Of a stretch of DNA of 50,334 nucleotides, positions 7,699 through 16,065 are shown piece after piece. The DNA is from Pseudomonas sp. UBA4194. GTDB lineage: Bacteria > Pseudomonadota > Gammaproteobacteria > Pseudomonadales > Pseudomonadaceae. A model generated the notes under the pieces. The model had not been told where the DNA came from and made no database searches. It saw only the letters and a program-made list of their open reading frames with translations. Location of the stretch: assembly GCF_002379585.1 (NCBI RefSeq), contig NZ_DFUE01000036.1, positions 1-50,334 on the forward strand, given 5' to 3'. Every line of letters starts with the position of its first letter. Position 1 is the stretch's first letter. A program made the translations under genes and the position numbers.

Positions 7699-9243
7699 AT
7701 GCCCAATCTCACGTCTGCCCCACGTCTGCTGATGCGCGGCATCAGCAAGCAGTACCCTGGCTGCCTGGCCAACGATCGCATCGACTTGCAGATCGAGGCG
7801 GGCGAAATCCGTGCATTGCTGGGCGAAAACGGCGCGGGCAAAAGCACCTTGATGAAGATCATCTACGGCGTCACCCAGCCCGATGCCGGCCAGATCAGCT
7901 GGCAGGGTCAACCCATGACCATGCGCAATCCGGCCCAGGCACGAGGGCTGGGTATCGGCATGGTATTCCAGCACTTCTCGCTGTTCGAAACCCTGAGCGT
8001 GGCCCAGAACATCGCCCTGGCCATGGGTGCGGGGCAGACGCCCAAGCAGCTCGAGCCCCGCATCCGCGAAGTCTCGGCCCGTTATGGCATGAGCCTGGAG
8101 CCGCAACGGCTGGTGCACAGCTTGTCCATCGGCGAGCGCCAGCGCGTGGAGATCGTGCGCTGCCTGATGCAGGACATACGCTTGCTGATCCTCGACGAGC
8201 CCACCTCTGTATTGACGCCGCAGGAGGCCGACGAGTTGTTCGTGACCCTGCGTCGCCTGGCCAGTGAGGGCTGCAGCATCCTGTTCATCAGCCACAAACT
8301 GGGTGAAGTGCGCGCCCTGTGCCACAGTGCCACCGTACTGCGCAGCGGCCGTGTGTCAGGGCACTGCGTGCCCGCGCAATGTTCGGATCTGCAGCTGGCG
8401 CGGTTGATGGTGGGTGACGCCGACACACTGGCCAGCGCCTATCCCAAGGCCGTGGGCGGGCTGCCCTTTCTAGGTGTCACCGGGCTCTCCTGGCATAACC
8501 CCGACCCCTTTGGCTGCTCTCTGCAACAGATCGACCTGCAGGTGAACAGTGGCGAAATCGTCGGTATCGCCGGTGTGGCGGGCAGCTGCCAGGATGAACT
8601 GCTGGCGTTGCTCAGCGGCGAGCAACTCTGCGAGCCTGGGCAAATTACCTTTGCCGAAGAAGCGGTCGGCCACCTTCGCCCGGATCGCCGCCGCGCTCAC
8701 GGCATGGCGTTCGTACCGGCCGAACGACTGGGGCACGGTGCGGTGCCAGAGCTGAGCCTGGCCGACAATGGGCTGCTGACGGCCTTTGGCCAAGGACTGA
8801 TCAGCAAGGGCCTTGTTCAACGGGGCAAAGTGCTCAAGCTCGCGGAGGAAATCATCCGTCGCTTCGGAGTCAAGGCTTCGGGACCCCACGCGGCGGCCCG
8901 CAGCTTGTCGGGCGGCAACCTGCAGAAATTCATTCTCGGCCGCGAGATTCTTCAGCAACCCAAGCTGCTGATAGCGGCCCATCCGACCTGGGGCGTGGAC
9001 GTCGGCGCCGCTGCCACCATCCATCGTGCCCTGATCGCACTGCGTGATGCCGGCGCGGCGATCCTGGTGATTTCCGAAGACCTGGACGAGCTGTTTCTGA
9101 TCAGCGACCGACTCGGCGCGCTGAGTGGCGGGCGCCTCAGCGGATTGAAGGCCACCCAGAGCACGGACCCGGTAGAAGTGGGCAGCTGGATGGCCGGCCG
9201 CTTCGATGTCCCTTCCCCCACATGCGCCGTTGGAGCCTGCTGA
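7699..9243 (+). CDS. BMP-type nucleoside ABC transporter, duplicated ATP-binding protein
   Basis: This is a 514-residue ATPase with two fused nucleotide-binding domains, as in sugar and nucleoside importers of the RbsA/NupA type. The first domain has Walker A GENGAGKST (42-50), signature LSIGERQ (142-148) and Walker B LLILDEP (162-168). The second has a degenerate Walker A (GVAGSCQDE, about 292-300, with no lysine) and signature LSGGNLQ (403-409), so only one site is likely to hydrolyse ATP well; this asymmetry is normal in the family. Two permease genes follow with TGATG overlaps, and a matching binding protein is encoded at 17765. Such transporters import purine and other nucleosides. Confidence 0.92.
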   Translation: MPNLTSAPRLLMRGISKQYPGCLANDRIDLQIEAGEIRALLGENGAGKSTLMKIIYGVTQPDAGQISWQGQPMTMRNPAQARGLGIGMVFQHFSLFETLSVAQNIALAMGAGQTPKQLEPRIREVSARYGMSLEPQRLVHSLSIGERQRVEIVRCLMQDIRLLILDEPTSVLTPQEADELFVTLRRLASEGCSILFISHKLGEVRALCHSATVLRSGRVSGHCVPAQCSDLQLARLMVGDADTLASAYPKAVGGLPFLGVTGLSWHNPDPFGCSLQQIDLQVNSGEIVGIAGVAGSCQDELLALLSGEQLCEPGQITFAEEAVGHLRPDRRRAHGMAFVPAERLGHGAVPELSLADNGLLTAFGQGLISKGLVQRGKVLKLAEEIIRRFGVKASGPHAAARSLSGGNLQKFILGREILQQPKLLIAAHPTWGVDVGAAATIHRALIALRDAGAAILVISEDLDELFLISDRLGALSGGRLSGLKATQSTDPVEVGSWMAGRFDVPSPTCAVGAC

Positions 9244-10346
9244 TGCTGCTTTCCCTTGAACCTCGTGGCCAGCAATCCAGGCTCATGCTGTGGTGCTCCC
9301 CTTTGCTGGCCGCCGTACTGACCCTGGCCTGCGGCGCACTGCTGTTCGTTGCGCTGGGCCATGGCCCCTTGATCACCCTGCATACGCTACTGATTGCACC
9401 GATCAGCGACCTTTATGGTGTATCGGAGCTTTTGGTCAAGGCCTTGCCGATCCTGCTCTGCGCCCTGGGCCTGGCCGTGGCCTATCAAGCGCGCATCTGG
9501 AACATCGGCGCCGAAGGCCAGTTGCTGATGGGGGCGCTGGCGGGTAGCGCGCTGGCGGTGCATATCATCGATATGCAGAGCCGCTGGGCGCTGGTGGCGA
9601 TACTGGCCGTGGGTACCTTGGGTGGCGCGGCCTGGGCGGGACTGACGGCGTGGCTGCGCACACGCTTCAACGCCAATGAGATCCTCACCAGCATCATGCT
9701 CAACTACATCGCCTTGAACCTGTTGCTGTACTGCGTGCACGGGCCGTTGAAGGACCCGGCCGGGTTCAACTTTCCCGAGTCGGCCATGTTCGGTGATGCC
9801 AGCCGCCTGCCGCTGTTGATGGACGATGGCCGGGTACACGCCGGGGTGTACTTCGCCCTGCTGGCGCTGGTGGCGGTATGGGTGCTGCTGCAACGCAGTT
9901 TCCTCGGTTTTCAGATCAAGGTGCTGGGGCTGGACAAACGCGCGGCCGGCTTCGTCGGGTTTCGCGAGAAGCCCCTGGTGTGGCTGGCCCTGCTGGTCAG
10001 CGGTGCGTTGGCCGGGCTGGCTGGAGTCAGTGAGGTGACCGGGCCGATTGGCCAACTGGTGCCGCAGGTGTCGCCGGGCTATGGCTATGCCGCCATTACC
10101 GTGGCCTTTCTCGGCCGGCTGAACCCGATTGGGATCGTATTTTCCAGCCTGCTGATGGCCTTGCTTTACCTGGGCGGCGAGAGCGCGCAGATGAGCCTCA
10201 ATCTGCCCCAGGCGATCACGCAGTTGTTCCAGGGCATGATGCTGTTCTTCCTGCTGGCCTGCGATGTGCTGATTCTCTACCGCCCGCGCCTGCACAAGCG
10301 CTGGGCTCGTCGCGCCGCCGGCGCAACTGTCGTGGGAGCGGCGTGA
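9243..10346 (+). CDS. BMP-type nucleoside ABC transporter, permease 1
   Basis: This 367-residue inner-membrane protein belongs to the branched-chain amino acid/sugar-type permease family, with about 8-10 membrane segments. The family motif IWNIGAEGQLLMGALAG lies near residue 80. The start at 9243 overlaps the ATPase stop as TGATG and has GGAG 7 bases upstream. An in-frame ATG at 9222 would overlap the ATPase gene more and has no good ribosome-binding site. Tight coupling implies stoichiometric expression with the ATPase. Confidence 0.9.
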   Translation: MLLSLEPRGQQSRLMLWCSPLLAAVLTLACGALLFVALGHGPLITLHTLLIAPISDLYGVSELLVKALPILLCALGLAVAYQARIWNIGAEGQLLMGALAGSALAVHIIDMQSRWALVAILAVGTLGGAAWAGLTAWLRTRFNANEILTSIMLNYIALNLLLYCVHGPLKDPAGFNFPESAMFGDASRLPLLMDDGRVHAGVYFALLALVAVWVLLQRSFLGFQIKVLGLDKRAAGFVGFREKPLVWLALLVSGALAGLAGVSEVTGPIGQLVPQVSPGYGYAAITVAFLGRLNPIGIVFSSLLMALLYLGGESAQMSLNLPQAITQLFQGMMLFFLLACDVLILYRPRLHKRWARRAAGATVVGAA

Positions 10347-11272
10347 TGGATATGGACCTGTTGGGCAATATTCTCTACGCCATGGTGCGCTGCGGTACGC
10401 CGTTGTTGCTGGTGGCCCTGGGTGAGTTGATCTGCGAGAAGAGCGGCGTGCTGAACCTAGGGCAGGAAGGCATGATGCTGTTCGGCGCGGTGATCGGCTT
10501 TATCGTTGCCCTGAGCACGGGCAACCTGTGGCTGGGCGTGCTGCTGGCGATGCTGGCCGGCATGCTGCTGGCATCGTTGTTCGCGGTGGTGGCGTTGTTC
10601 TTCAGCGCCAATCAGGTGGCTACGGGGTTGGCCCTGACCATCTTCGGTGTTGGCTTGTCGACCTTCGTCGGTGCGGCATGGGTGGGCAAGCCGCTGAGCG
10701 GTTTCGAGCCTGTTGCAATTCCCTACCTCAGCGATATCCCGTTGATCGGACGCATGCTGTTCGCGCAGGACCTGCTGGTCTACCTGTCCTTCGGGCTGTT
10801 CGCGGCGGTGGCCTGGGTCATCGTGAAAAGCCGTGCGGGGCTGATCGTTCAGGCCGTGGGCGAGAACCCGGATGCCGCCAGTGCCATGGGCCTGCCGGTA
10901 TTGCGGGTACGCACGCTCGCGGTGTTGTTTGGCGGTGCCATGGCCGGGCTTGCCGGCGCCTATCTCTCGCTGGCCTACACACCGATGTGGGCGGAAAACA
11001 TGACTGCCGGTCGCGGCTGGATCGCCCTGGCGCTGGTGGTATTCGCTAGTTGGCGGGTATGGCGGCTGTTGTTGGGAGCCTACCTGTTCGGCTTGGCGAG
11101 CATTCTGCATCTGGTGGCTCAGGGTGTGGGCCTGGCGATTCCGTCGAATCTGCTGGCGATGCTGCCGTATGTGGCCACGATCGTGGTGCTGGTCCTGCTG
11201 TCTCGCGATGCACTGCGCACCCGGCTGTATGCGCCGGTTTCACTGGGTAAGCCATGGCAGCCTGGGGATTGA
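10346..11272 (+). CDS. BMP-type nucleoside ABC transporter, permease 2
   Basis: This is the second permease, 308 residues and strongly hydrophobic. It carries the corresponding motif SGVLNLGQEGMMLFGA near residue 34. The ATG at 10346 again overlaps the previous stop as TGATG and has GGAG upstream; a GTG at 10343 and an ATG at 10352 are alternatives. It should form the heterodimeric membrane channel with permease 1. The substrate is inferred from the neighbouring purine enzymes. Confidence 0.9.
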   Translation: MDMDLLGNILYAMVRCGTPLLLVALGELICEKSGVLNLGQEGMMLFGAVIGFIVALSTGNLWLGVLLAMLAGMLLASLFAVVALFFSANQVATGLALTIFGVGLSTFVGAAWVGKPLSGFEPVAIPYLSDIPLIGRMLFAQDLLVYLSFGLFAAVAWVIVKSRAGLIVQAVGENPDAASAMGLPVLRVRTLAVLFGGAMAGLAGAYLSLAYTPMWAENMTAGRGWIALALVVFASWRVWRLLLGAYLFGLASILHLVAQGVGLAIPSNLLAMLPYVATIVVLVLLSRDALRTRLYAPVSLGKPWQPGD

Positions 11273-11289
11273 AACTGGCGACTGGAACG

Positions 11290-11304
11290 ATCTGGTCATC
11301 AGAT
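11290..11304. promoter_or_regulatory. Short inverted repeat between the transporter and the SDR gene
   Basis: ATCTG-GTCAT-CAGAT is a perfect 5-5-5 dyad in the 90-bp gap. It has no T-tract, so a terminator is unlikely. It may be an operator, but the evidence is thin. Confidence 0.2.
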
Positions 11305-11362
11305 TGGACTGGCGTTGGCGCAGGGAAGGTTTAGGCTGAGCTTCTTTGCGAGGAGAACTGCG

Positions 11363-12046
11363 ATGACAACGGCAAAAACCGCGCTGGTGATCGGTGCATC
11401 CCGTGGCCTGGGCCTTGGACTGGTGGAACGGCTGACAGAAGACGGCTGGGAGGTCACCGCCACGGTGCGCGATCCGGCCAAGGTGCCGGTGGCGCTCAAG
11501 GCGACCGGGGCCCGAGTCGAGGCGCTGGAGATGACCAACCTGGAGTCGATGGACGCGCTGAAGATCACCTTGCAGCAACAGACCTTCGACCTGCTGTTCA
11601 TCAATGCCGGCATTTCCGGTCCGTTGGGCTACGACACGGACGGGGCCAGCGCTGCCGATATCGGTGAGTTGTTCATCGTCAATGCGGTGGCACCGATTCG
11701 GCTGGCCCAGCGCCTGGCCGAGAATGTCCCCGACAGCGGCGTGATCGCCTTCATGAGTTCGGTGCTGGGCAGCGTGACCATGCCAGAGGGCTCGCCCATG
11801 GCGTTGTACAAGGCCAGCAAGGCGGCGCTCAACTCCATGACCAATACCTTCGTTGTCGAACTGGCTCGGCCACAGTTGACGGTGCTGTCGATGCACCCTG
11901 GCTGGGTCAAGACCGACATGGGCGGCGACGGTGCCAGCCTGGACGTGGCGACGAGTACCCGGGGCATGGTGGATGTGGTGACCGCACAGCTGGGCAAGGG
12001 TGGCCACCGGTTCCTGGACTACAAAGGCGAAACCATTAGCTGGTAA
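11363..12046 (+). CDS. Short-chain dehydrogenase/reductase of unknown substrate
   Basis: This is a 227-residue classical SDR. It has the nucleotide-binding motif GASRGLGLG (11-19), NAGI at 81-84 and the catalytic Ser132/133, Tyr149 and Lys153 (YKASK). The start at 11363 has AGGAG 7 bases upstream; an upstream ATG at 11315 has no such site. The protein resembles the CsgA-like or sniffer subgroup of SDRs. It is encoded between a nucleoside importer and a purine deaminase, so a role on a nucleoside-derived carbonyl or sugar is possible but only inferred from position. Confidence 0.85.
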   Translation: MTTAKTALVIGASRGLGLGLVERLTEDGWEVTATVRDPAKVPVALKATGARVEALEMTNLESMDALKITLQQQTFDLLFINAGISGPLGYDTDGASAADIGELFIVNAVAPIRLAQRLAENVPDSGVIAFMSSVLGSVTMPEGSPMALYKASKAALNSMTNTFVVELARPQLTVLSMHPGWVKTDMGGDGASLDVATSTRGMVDVVTAQLGKGGHRFLDYKGETISW

Positions 12047-12142
12047 GATGCTTCCCGCGCCGGGCCACCGGCGCCCCTGGATCAGCAGACAGGGCATCAC
12101 TGAGCTGGCAAACCTGAACCCATCATTCAGAGGAGCCGGCCC

Positions 12143-13501
12143 ATGCCTGCGACCCGTATCTGGTTGAAAAACCCCCTCGCCGTATTCACCGGCAACGACC
12201 TGGACGCCCGTGGCGGCCTGGTTATCCACAATGGCCTGATCGAACAGGTGCTGGCGATCGGGCAAACCCCTGCCCTGCCCTGCGACAGTGTCTTGGATGC
12301 CCGCGAGCATGTGCTGCTGCCCGGCCTGATCAACACCCATCACCACTTCTATCAAACCCTGACTCGTGCCTGGGGCCCGGTGGTCAACGAGCCGTTGTTT
12401 CCGTGGCTCAAGACCTTGTACCCGGTATGGGCCCGGCTGACGCCCCAGAAGCTGGCGCTGGCCAGCAAGGTGGCGCTGGCCGAATTGCTGCTGTCGGGCT
12501 GTACCACCGCGGCCGACCATCATTATCTGTTTCCCGACGGGTTGGAAAATGCCATCGATGTGCAGGTCGAGGTGGTGCGTGAGCTAGGCATGCGTGCCCT
12601 GCTGACCCGCGGCTCCATGAGCCTGGGCGAGGCGGAGGGCGGCTTGCCGCCGCAACAGACCGTGCAACAGGGCGAGGTGATCCTGGCCGACAGCGAGCGG
12701 CTGGTGCAGCGCTATCACCAGCGCGGTGACGGAGCCCAGATTCAGATTGCTCTGGCGCCCTGCTCGCCCTTTTCCGTGACGCCTGAAATTATGCGCGCCA
12801 GTGCCGAGATGGCGGAGCGTCTGGATGTCCGGCTACACACGCATCTGGCCGAAACCCTGGATGAAGAGGATTTCTGCCTGCAGCGCTTCGGCCTGCGGAC
12901 CGTGGATTATCTGGACAGCGTCGGTTGGCTGGGGCCGCGTACCTGGCTTGCCCATGGCATTCACTTCAATCCCGACGAGATTGCGCGGCTGGGCGCGGCG
13001 GGCACGGGGGTGTGTCATTGCCCCAGTTCGAACATGCGCCTGGCCTCGGGTATCTGTCCAACGCTTGACCTGCTGGCGGCCGGCGCGCCCATCGGACTGG
13101 GTGTGGATGGATCGGCATCCAATGACGCTTCGAACATGATGTTGGAAGCGCGTCAGGCGCTGTATATCCAGCGGTTGCGGTATGGCGCGGCGAAGATCAC
13201 ACCGGAGTTGGTGTTGGGTTGGGCGACCCGCGGCTCGGCACAGTTGCTGGGGCGTAGCGACATCGGTGAATTGGCCGTGGGCAAGCAGGCGGACCTGGCG
13301 ATGTTCAAGCTCGACGAGTTGAGGTTCTCCGGCAGCCACGATCCGGTCAGTGCGTTGTTGCTGTGTGGTGCGGACCGGGCCGACCGAGTGATGGTGGGTG
13401 GCCGCTGGCGGGTGGTGGATGGGCAGGTCGAGGGGTTGGATGTGCAGGGGTTGATTGCCGATCACCGGCAGGCCGCGGGGGCGCTGATCAACGGCGGTTG
13501 A
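12143..13501 (+). CDS. 8-oxoguanine deaminase-like amidohydrolase
   Basis: This is a 452-residue metal-dependent hydrolase of the amidohydrolase superfamily. The metal and catalytic residues are visible: NTHHHFYQ (His66 and His68), HTHLAET (His234, Glu237), HGIH (His271) and VDGSASND (Asp322). It resembles P. aeruginosa PA0142, which was shown to deaminate 8-oxoguanine to uric acid. It is also related to s-triazine deaminases such as TrzN, so the substrate needs testing. The start at 12143 has GAGGAG upstream. It is next to a nucleoside importer and in the same region as an adenine deaminase, which fits salvage or breakdown of (oxidised) purines. An exact DnaA box at 12222-12230 inside the gene is probably coincidental. 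Confidence 0.87.
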   Translation: MPATRIWLKNPLAVFTGNDLDARGGLVIHNGLIEQVLAIGQTPALPCDSVLDAREHVLLPGLINTHHHFYQTLTRAWGPVVNEPLFPWLKTLYPVWARLTPQKLALASKVALAELLLSGCTTAADHHYLFPDGLENAIDVQVEVVRELGMRALLTRGSMSLGEAEGGLPPQQTVQQGEVILADSERLVQRYHQRGDGAQIQIALAPCSPFSVTPEIMRASAEMAERLDVRLHTHLAETLDEEDFCLQRFGLRTVDYLDSVGWLGPRTWLAHGIHFNPDEIARLGAAGTGVCHCPSSNMRLASGICPTLDLLAAGAPIGLGVDGSASNDASNMMLEARQALYIQRLRYGAAKITPELVLGWATRGSAQLLGRSDIGELAVGKQADLAMFKLDELRFSGSHDPVSALLLCGADRADRVMVGGRWRVVDGQVEGLDVQGLIADHRQAAGALINGG

Positions 13502-13545
13502 GAACGCCCCCGCGGGCGGTGATATCGGCGGCGTGCAGGCGATCG

Positions 13546-13575
13546 CTTTCGCGGCTGCACGCCGCTCCTACGGGG
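13546..13575. repeat. REP element (GCGGCTGCACGCCGCTCCTAC type)
   Basis: This is a single extragenic palindrome, TTCGCGGCTGCACGCCGC followed by TCCTAC, in the 94-bp gap between convergent genes. It is the same family as the array at 48211-48500 and the copy at 50285. Confidence 0.75.
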
Positions 13576-13595
13576 TTTGTGGTCGCTGGACGCGG

Positions 13596-14687
13596 CTACA
13601 ACCCCAGCACCGACAGCATGATGAAGGTGGCGAACAGGACGAAATGGGTCATGCCCTCGATGGCATTGGTTTCGCCGTCGTTGAGGTTGATCGCGCACAC
13701 CAGCAGGGTGATGAAGATCATCACGGTCTGCACCGGGGTCATTGCCATCTGGAACGGCTGGCCGCTGTAGAGCGCCAGCCCTTCCATCACCGGTACGGTG
13801 AGGATCACCGTGGACAACGACGCCCCCAGGGCGATGTTGACCACCGACTGCATCCGGTTGGCCAAAGCCGCGCGCAGTGCTGTGAGAATCTCGGGTGCCG
13901 CGGAAATGGCCGCTACCAGAATCGCGGTCATCACCGGGGGAGCACCCGTGCCTTCCAGACCCAGGTCGATGGTCTTGGACATCACTTCGGCCAGGGCGCC
14001 GATCACCACCACACCGAAGATCAGCGTGGCGATGGACAGGGTCAGGTTCACCGGTTTCTCCGGCTCGCTGGACGGCACCTTGCGCTTTTTCTTCTCCGGA
14101 TAGCTGTAGCTGAAGAAATAGCTGTGAGGCCCGACCTGCATGCGCAGAAACAACGCGTAGAGCACGATCATCGCGCCAATGGTGAAGCCGGAATAGACTT
14201 TCCAGTCACCTTCGGGAATGAACTCGGGCACCACCATCGACACGCCCATGGCGGTGAGGATCATCACGCTATAGGTGCGCGCCGAGTCGTCGTTGTAGGA
14301 CTGCTCGCCGTGCTTGAGGCCACCCATCAGCGCCGCCAGACCCAGGATACCGTTGATGTCGAGCATCACCGCCGAATAGATGGTGTCACGCACCAGGGTC
14401 GGCGACGGTTCGTTGTTCATCATGATGCCCAATACCACCACTTCCACCAGCACGGCGGACAAGGTGAGGATCATGGTGCCGTAGGGGTCGCCGAACTTTT
14501 CCGCCAGAAGCTCCGCATGCCCGGCGACCCGGATCGAAGCGAAGATGATGGCGATCACCAGTGCAATACCTGCTGCCAGTGCGACGCCGTTGCCGTGGCT
14601 GAGCAGATAGTGTTCTGCGGGGAATGCCACGCATGCGGCGAGTACCGCCAAGAGTAGAAATTTTTCCTGCCTGAGTAGCGCGCCCAT
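13596..14687 (-). CDS. ChaA-like Ca2+/H+ (Na+/H+) antiporter
   Basis: This is a 363-residue inner-membrane antiporter of the cation/Ca2+ exchanger (CaCA) superfamily with about 11 membrane segments. The two alpha-repeat motifs are visible: AEKFGDPYGTMILTLSAVLVE near residue 62 and AAISAAPEILTALRAALANR in the C-terminal half. They are separated by a charged cytoplasmic loop (PEKKKRKVPSSEPEKP). The length matches E. coli ChaA (about 366). The family exports Ca2+ or Na+/K+ in exchange for protons. The gene is convergent with the deaminase gene and looks unrelated to the purine genes. Confidence 0.88.
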   Translation of the reverse strand: MGALLRQEKFLLLAVLAACVAFPAEHYLLSHGNGVALAAGIALVIAIIFASIRVAGHAELLAEKFGDPYGTMILTLSAVLVEVVVLGIMMNNEPSPTLVRDTIYSAVMLDINGILGLAALMGGLKHGEQSYNDDSARTYSVMILTAMGVSMVVPEFIPEGDWKVYSGFTIGAMIVLYALFLRMQVGPHSYFFSYSYPEKKKRKVPSSEPEKPVNLTLSIATLIFGVVVIGALAEVMSKTIDLGLEGTGAPPVMTAILVAAISAAPEILTALRAALANRMQSVVNIALGASLSTVILTVPVMEGLALYSGQPFQMAMTPVQTVMIFITLLVCAINLNDGETNAIEGMTHFVLFATFIMLSVLGL

Positions 14688-14998
14688 GGTCTGCCTTTTG
14701 ATTGCTGCGACCGCTAGCCGCTGGAAGTAACGAGATGTGTCGCGTTTGAGAGTGTGGTGGGGCGTAAAGGTTTCACCGGGCGAGGTGCGGGGATCGGCGG
14801 GGGGGCCGGACGCGGCTTACGCCGCTGCTACAGGAATACCGCGTTGTAGCAGCGGCGTAAGCCGCGTCAGCGAACGACACGGATCAACCGCAGCAGCGGC
14901 GTAAGCCGCGTCAGCCAACGACACGGATCAACCGTAGCAGCGGCGTGAGCCGCGTCAGCCGGCGACACGGATCAACCGTAGCAGCGGCGTGAGCCGCG
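14688..14998. other. Gap between ChaA and LysR genes, mostly REP repeats
   Basis: The first 110 bases should contain the chaA promoter. From 14809 the stretch is REP sequence, one inverted copy and then four direct copies. No gene is visible. Confidence 0.6.
14809..14833 (-). repeat. REP element, inverted copy
   Basis: GACGCGGCTTACGCCGCTGC with flanking TACAG is the reverse complement of the unit repeated from 14846. The pair can form a large stem-loop. Confidence 0.75.
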
Positions 14999-15021
14999 TC
15001 AGCCGGCGACGCGGTCTGCCG
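14846..15021 (+). repeat. Four tandem 44-bp REP units
   Basis: Units start at 14846, 14890, 14934 and 14978 with an exact 44-bp period. Each begins GTAGCAGCGGCGTAAGCCGC (copy 2 begins GCAGCAG; copies 3 and 4 have GTGAG for GTAAG) and continues with a spacer ending in CACGGATCAACC. The last unit diverges after the palindrome and runs into the LysR gene, whose stop codon it supplies. Confidence 0.85.
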
Positions 15022-15922
15022 CCTGGCTCACCAACCAATCGTGCACGGCACGGCGCGCCGGGGTGTTGAGGGCGCCTTCGCGATAGGCCAGCACATACTT
15101 CTTGCGCGCCTTGATCGGCCAGCCAAACGGCACGATCAGCGAGCCCTGCTCCAGTTCGTCGGTGATCAGCGCCCGGCGGGCGATGGCCACGCCCATGCCC
15201 ATGCGCGCCGCTTCGATGGTGAGGTGATTGCGGTTGAAGGTATGGCCGCGCCGGACATCGATACCGTCCGCGCCGATGGCGGACAGATAGAATTCCCACT
15301 CGGCGTATTCATAACTGCCGCGCCAGGCGGTGATGTCGTGCAACAGCGGGAAGTGCACCAACTGGCCCGGGCTGTCGAGCGCCGGACGTCCCTGAAGTAG
15401 CGCGGGGGAACATACGGGAAAGAGTTCTTCTTCCAATAATGGCGTGGTCACCAGCCCCGGATAACTGCCGTCGTTCAAGTCGATGGCCAGGTCGAAATCA
15501 TCATCACGCAGCGAGCCGCTGCTGTCTTCGGCGATCACCCGCAGTTGCAGCTCCGGGAACGCTCTTTCCAATGCAGGTAAACGCGGCATCAGCCACTTGC
15601 TGAGAAACGAAGGAATACTGCGCAACTTGAAAACACCGCCAATGGCGCCGGAATGCAACAGGCGCAATTCTTCATCGATGCGGCTGTGCACCTCATTGGC
15701 AACCACGGCCAGGCGTTGCCCCTGGGCGGTAAGTTCCAATCCACGACCGACGCGATGAAACAGCGCAAAACCCAGTCGATCTTCCAGCTGTTTCATTTGC
15801 TGGCTGATGGCCCCGGGGGTGACATGAAGTTCATCGGCGCAGCGCGTAAACGACAAATGCCGCGCCGCGCAGGCAAAGACCTGCAGCCAGGCATGCATTT
15901 GTGCGTTGAGGATCTTACTCAT
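14999..15922 (-). CDS. LysR-family (GcvA-like) regulator divergent from sdaA
   Basis: This is a 307-residue LysR-type regulator. The helix-turn-helix occupies about residues 18-60 (FTRCADELHVTPGAISQQMK) and the effector domain begins near residue 90 (SIPSFLSKWLMPRLPALERAFPE, a GcvA-like block shown here in part). It is divergent from sdaA with a 143-bp gap, so it probably regulates L-serine breakdown. The start was set at the ATG at 15922; an in-frame TTG at 15925 is possible. The last few codons and the TGA stop lie within the tail of a REP repeat, so the present C-terminus may have been set by repeat insertion or expansion. Confidence 0.85.
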   Translation of the reverse strand: MSKILNAQMHAWLQVFACAARHLSFTRCADELHVTPGAISQQMKQLEDRLGFALFHRVGRGLELTAQGQRLAVVANEVHSRIDEELRLLHSGAIGGVFKLRSIPSFLSKWLMPRLPALERAFPELQLRVIAEDSSGSLRDDDFDLAIDLNDGSYPGLVTTPLLEEELFPVCSPALLQGRPALDSPGQLVHFPLLHDITAWRGSYEYAEWEFYLSAIGADGIDVRRGHTFNRNHLTIEAARMGMGVAIARRALITDELEQGSLIVPFGWPIKARKKYVLAYREGALNTPARRAVHDWLVSQAADRVAG

Positions 15923-15936
15923 CAATGAGCCCCGCT

Positions 15937-15962
15937 AAACGATGACTTAGAAAGTATCGTTT
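15937..15962. promoter_or_regulatory. Candidate LysR operator upstream of sdaA
   Basis: The perfect arms AAACGAT (15937-15943) and ATCGTTT (15956-15962) are separated by 12 bases and lie 14 bp from the LysR start codon. The spacing suits a LysR recognition site. A weak promoter, TTGTCT-N17-AAAGAT, reads toward sdaA from 15961. Confidence 0.45.
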
Positions 15963-15976
15963 GTCTGAAAAGTCCG

Positions 15977-16030
15977 CCAGTCCAAAGATAAGCCCATGTA
16001 AAGGGGCCTCGGCGTCAAGTCGTGGACTGG
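15977..16030 (+). promoter_or_regulatory. Possible structured leader of sdaA
   Basis: CCAGTCC (15977-15983) pairs perfectly with GGACTGG (16024-16030), closing a 40-nt interior that can itself fold (GCCC with GGGC). It ends 35 nt before the sdaA start. It would be in the mRNA only if transcription starts near 15985-15995 or earlier, which is not certain. Confidence 0.3.
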
Positions 16031-16065
16031 AAAGTGACGAGTTTATAGAGAATTGGGCAACGGCC

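Noticed and set aside
12222..12230. A fourth exact DnaA box
   Set aside because: It is inside the deaminase coding sequence (codons for VIHN) and isolated, so chance is likely.
13533..14657. A 374-codon plus-strand open frame over chaA
   Set aside because: Low-complexity His/Gln-rich product, antisense to the clear antiporter gene.
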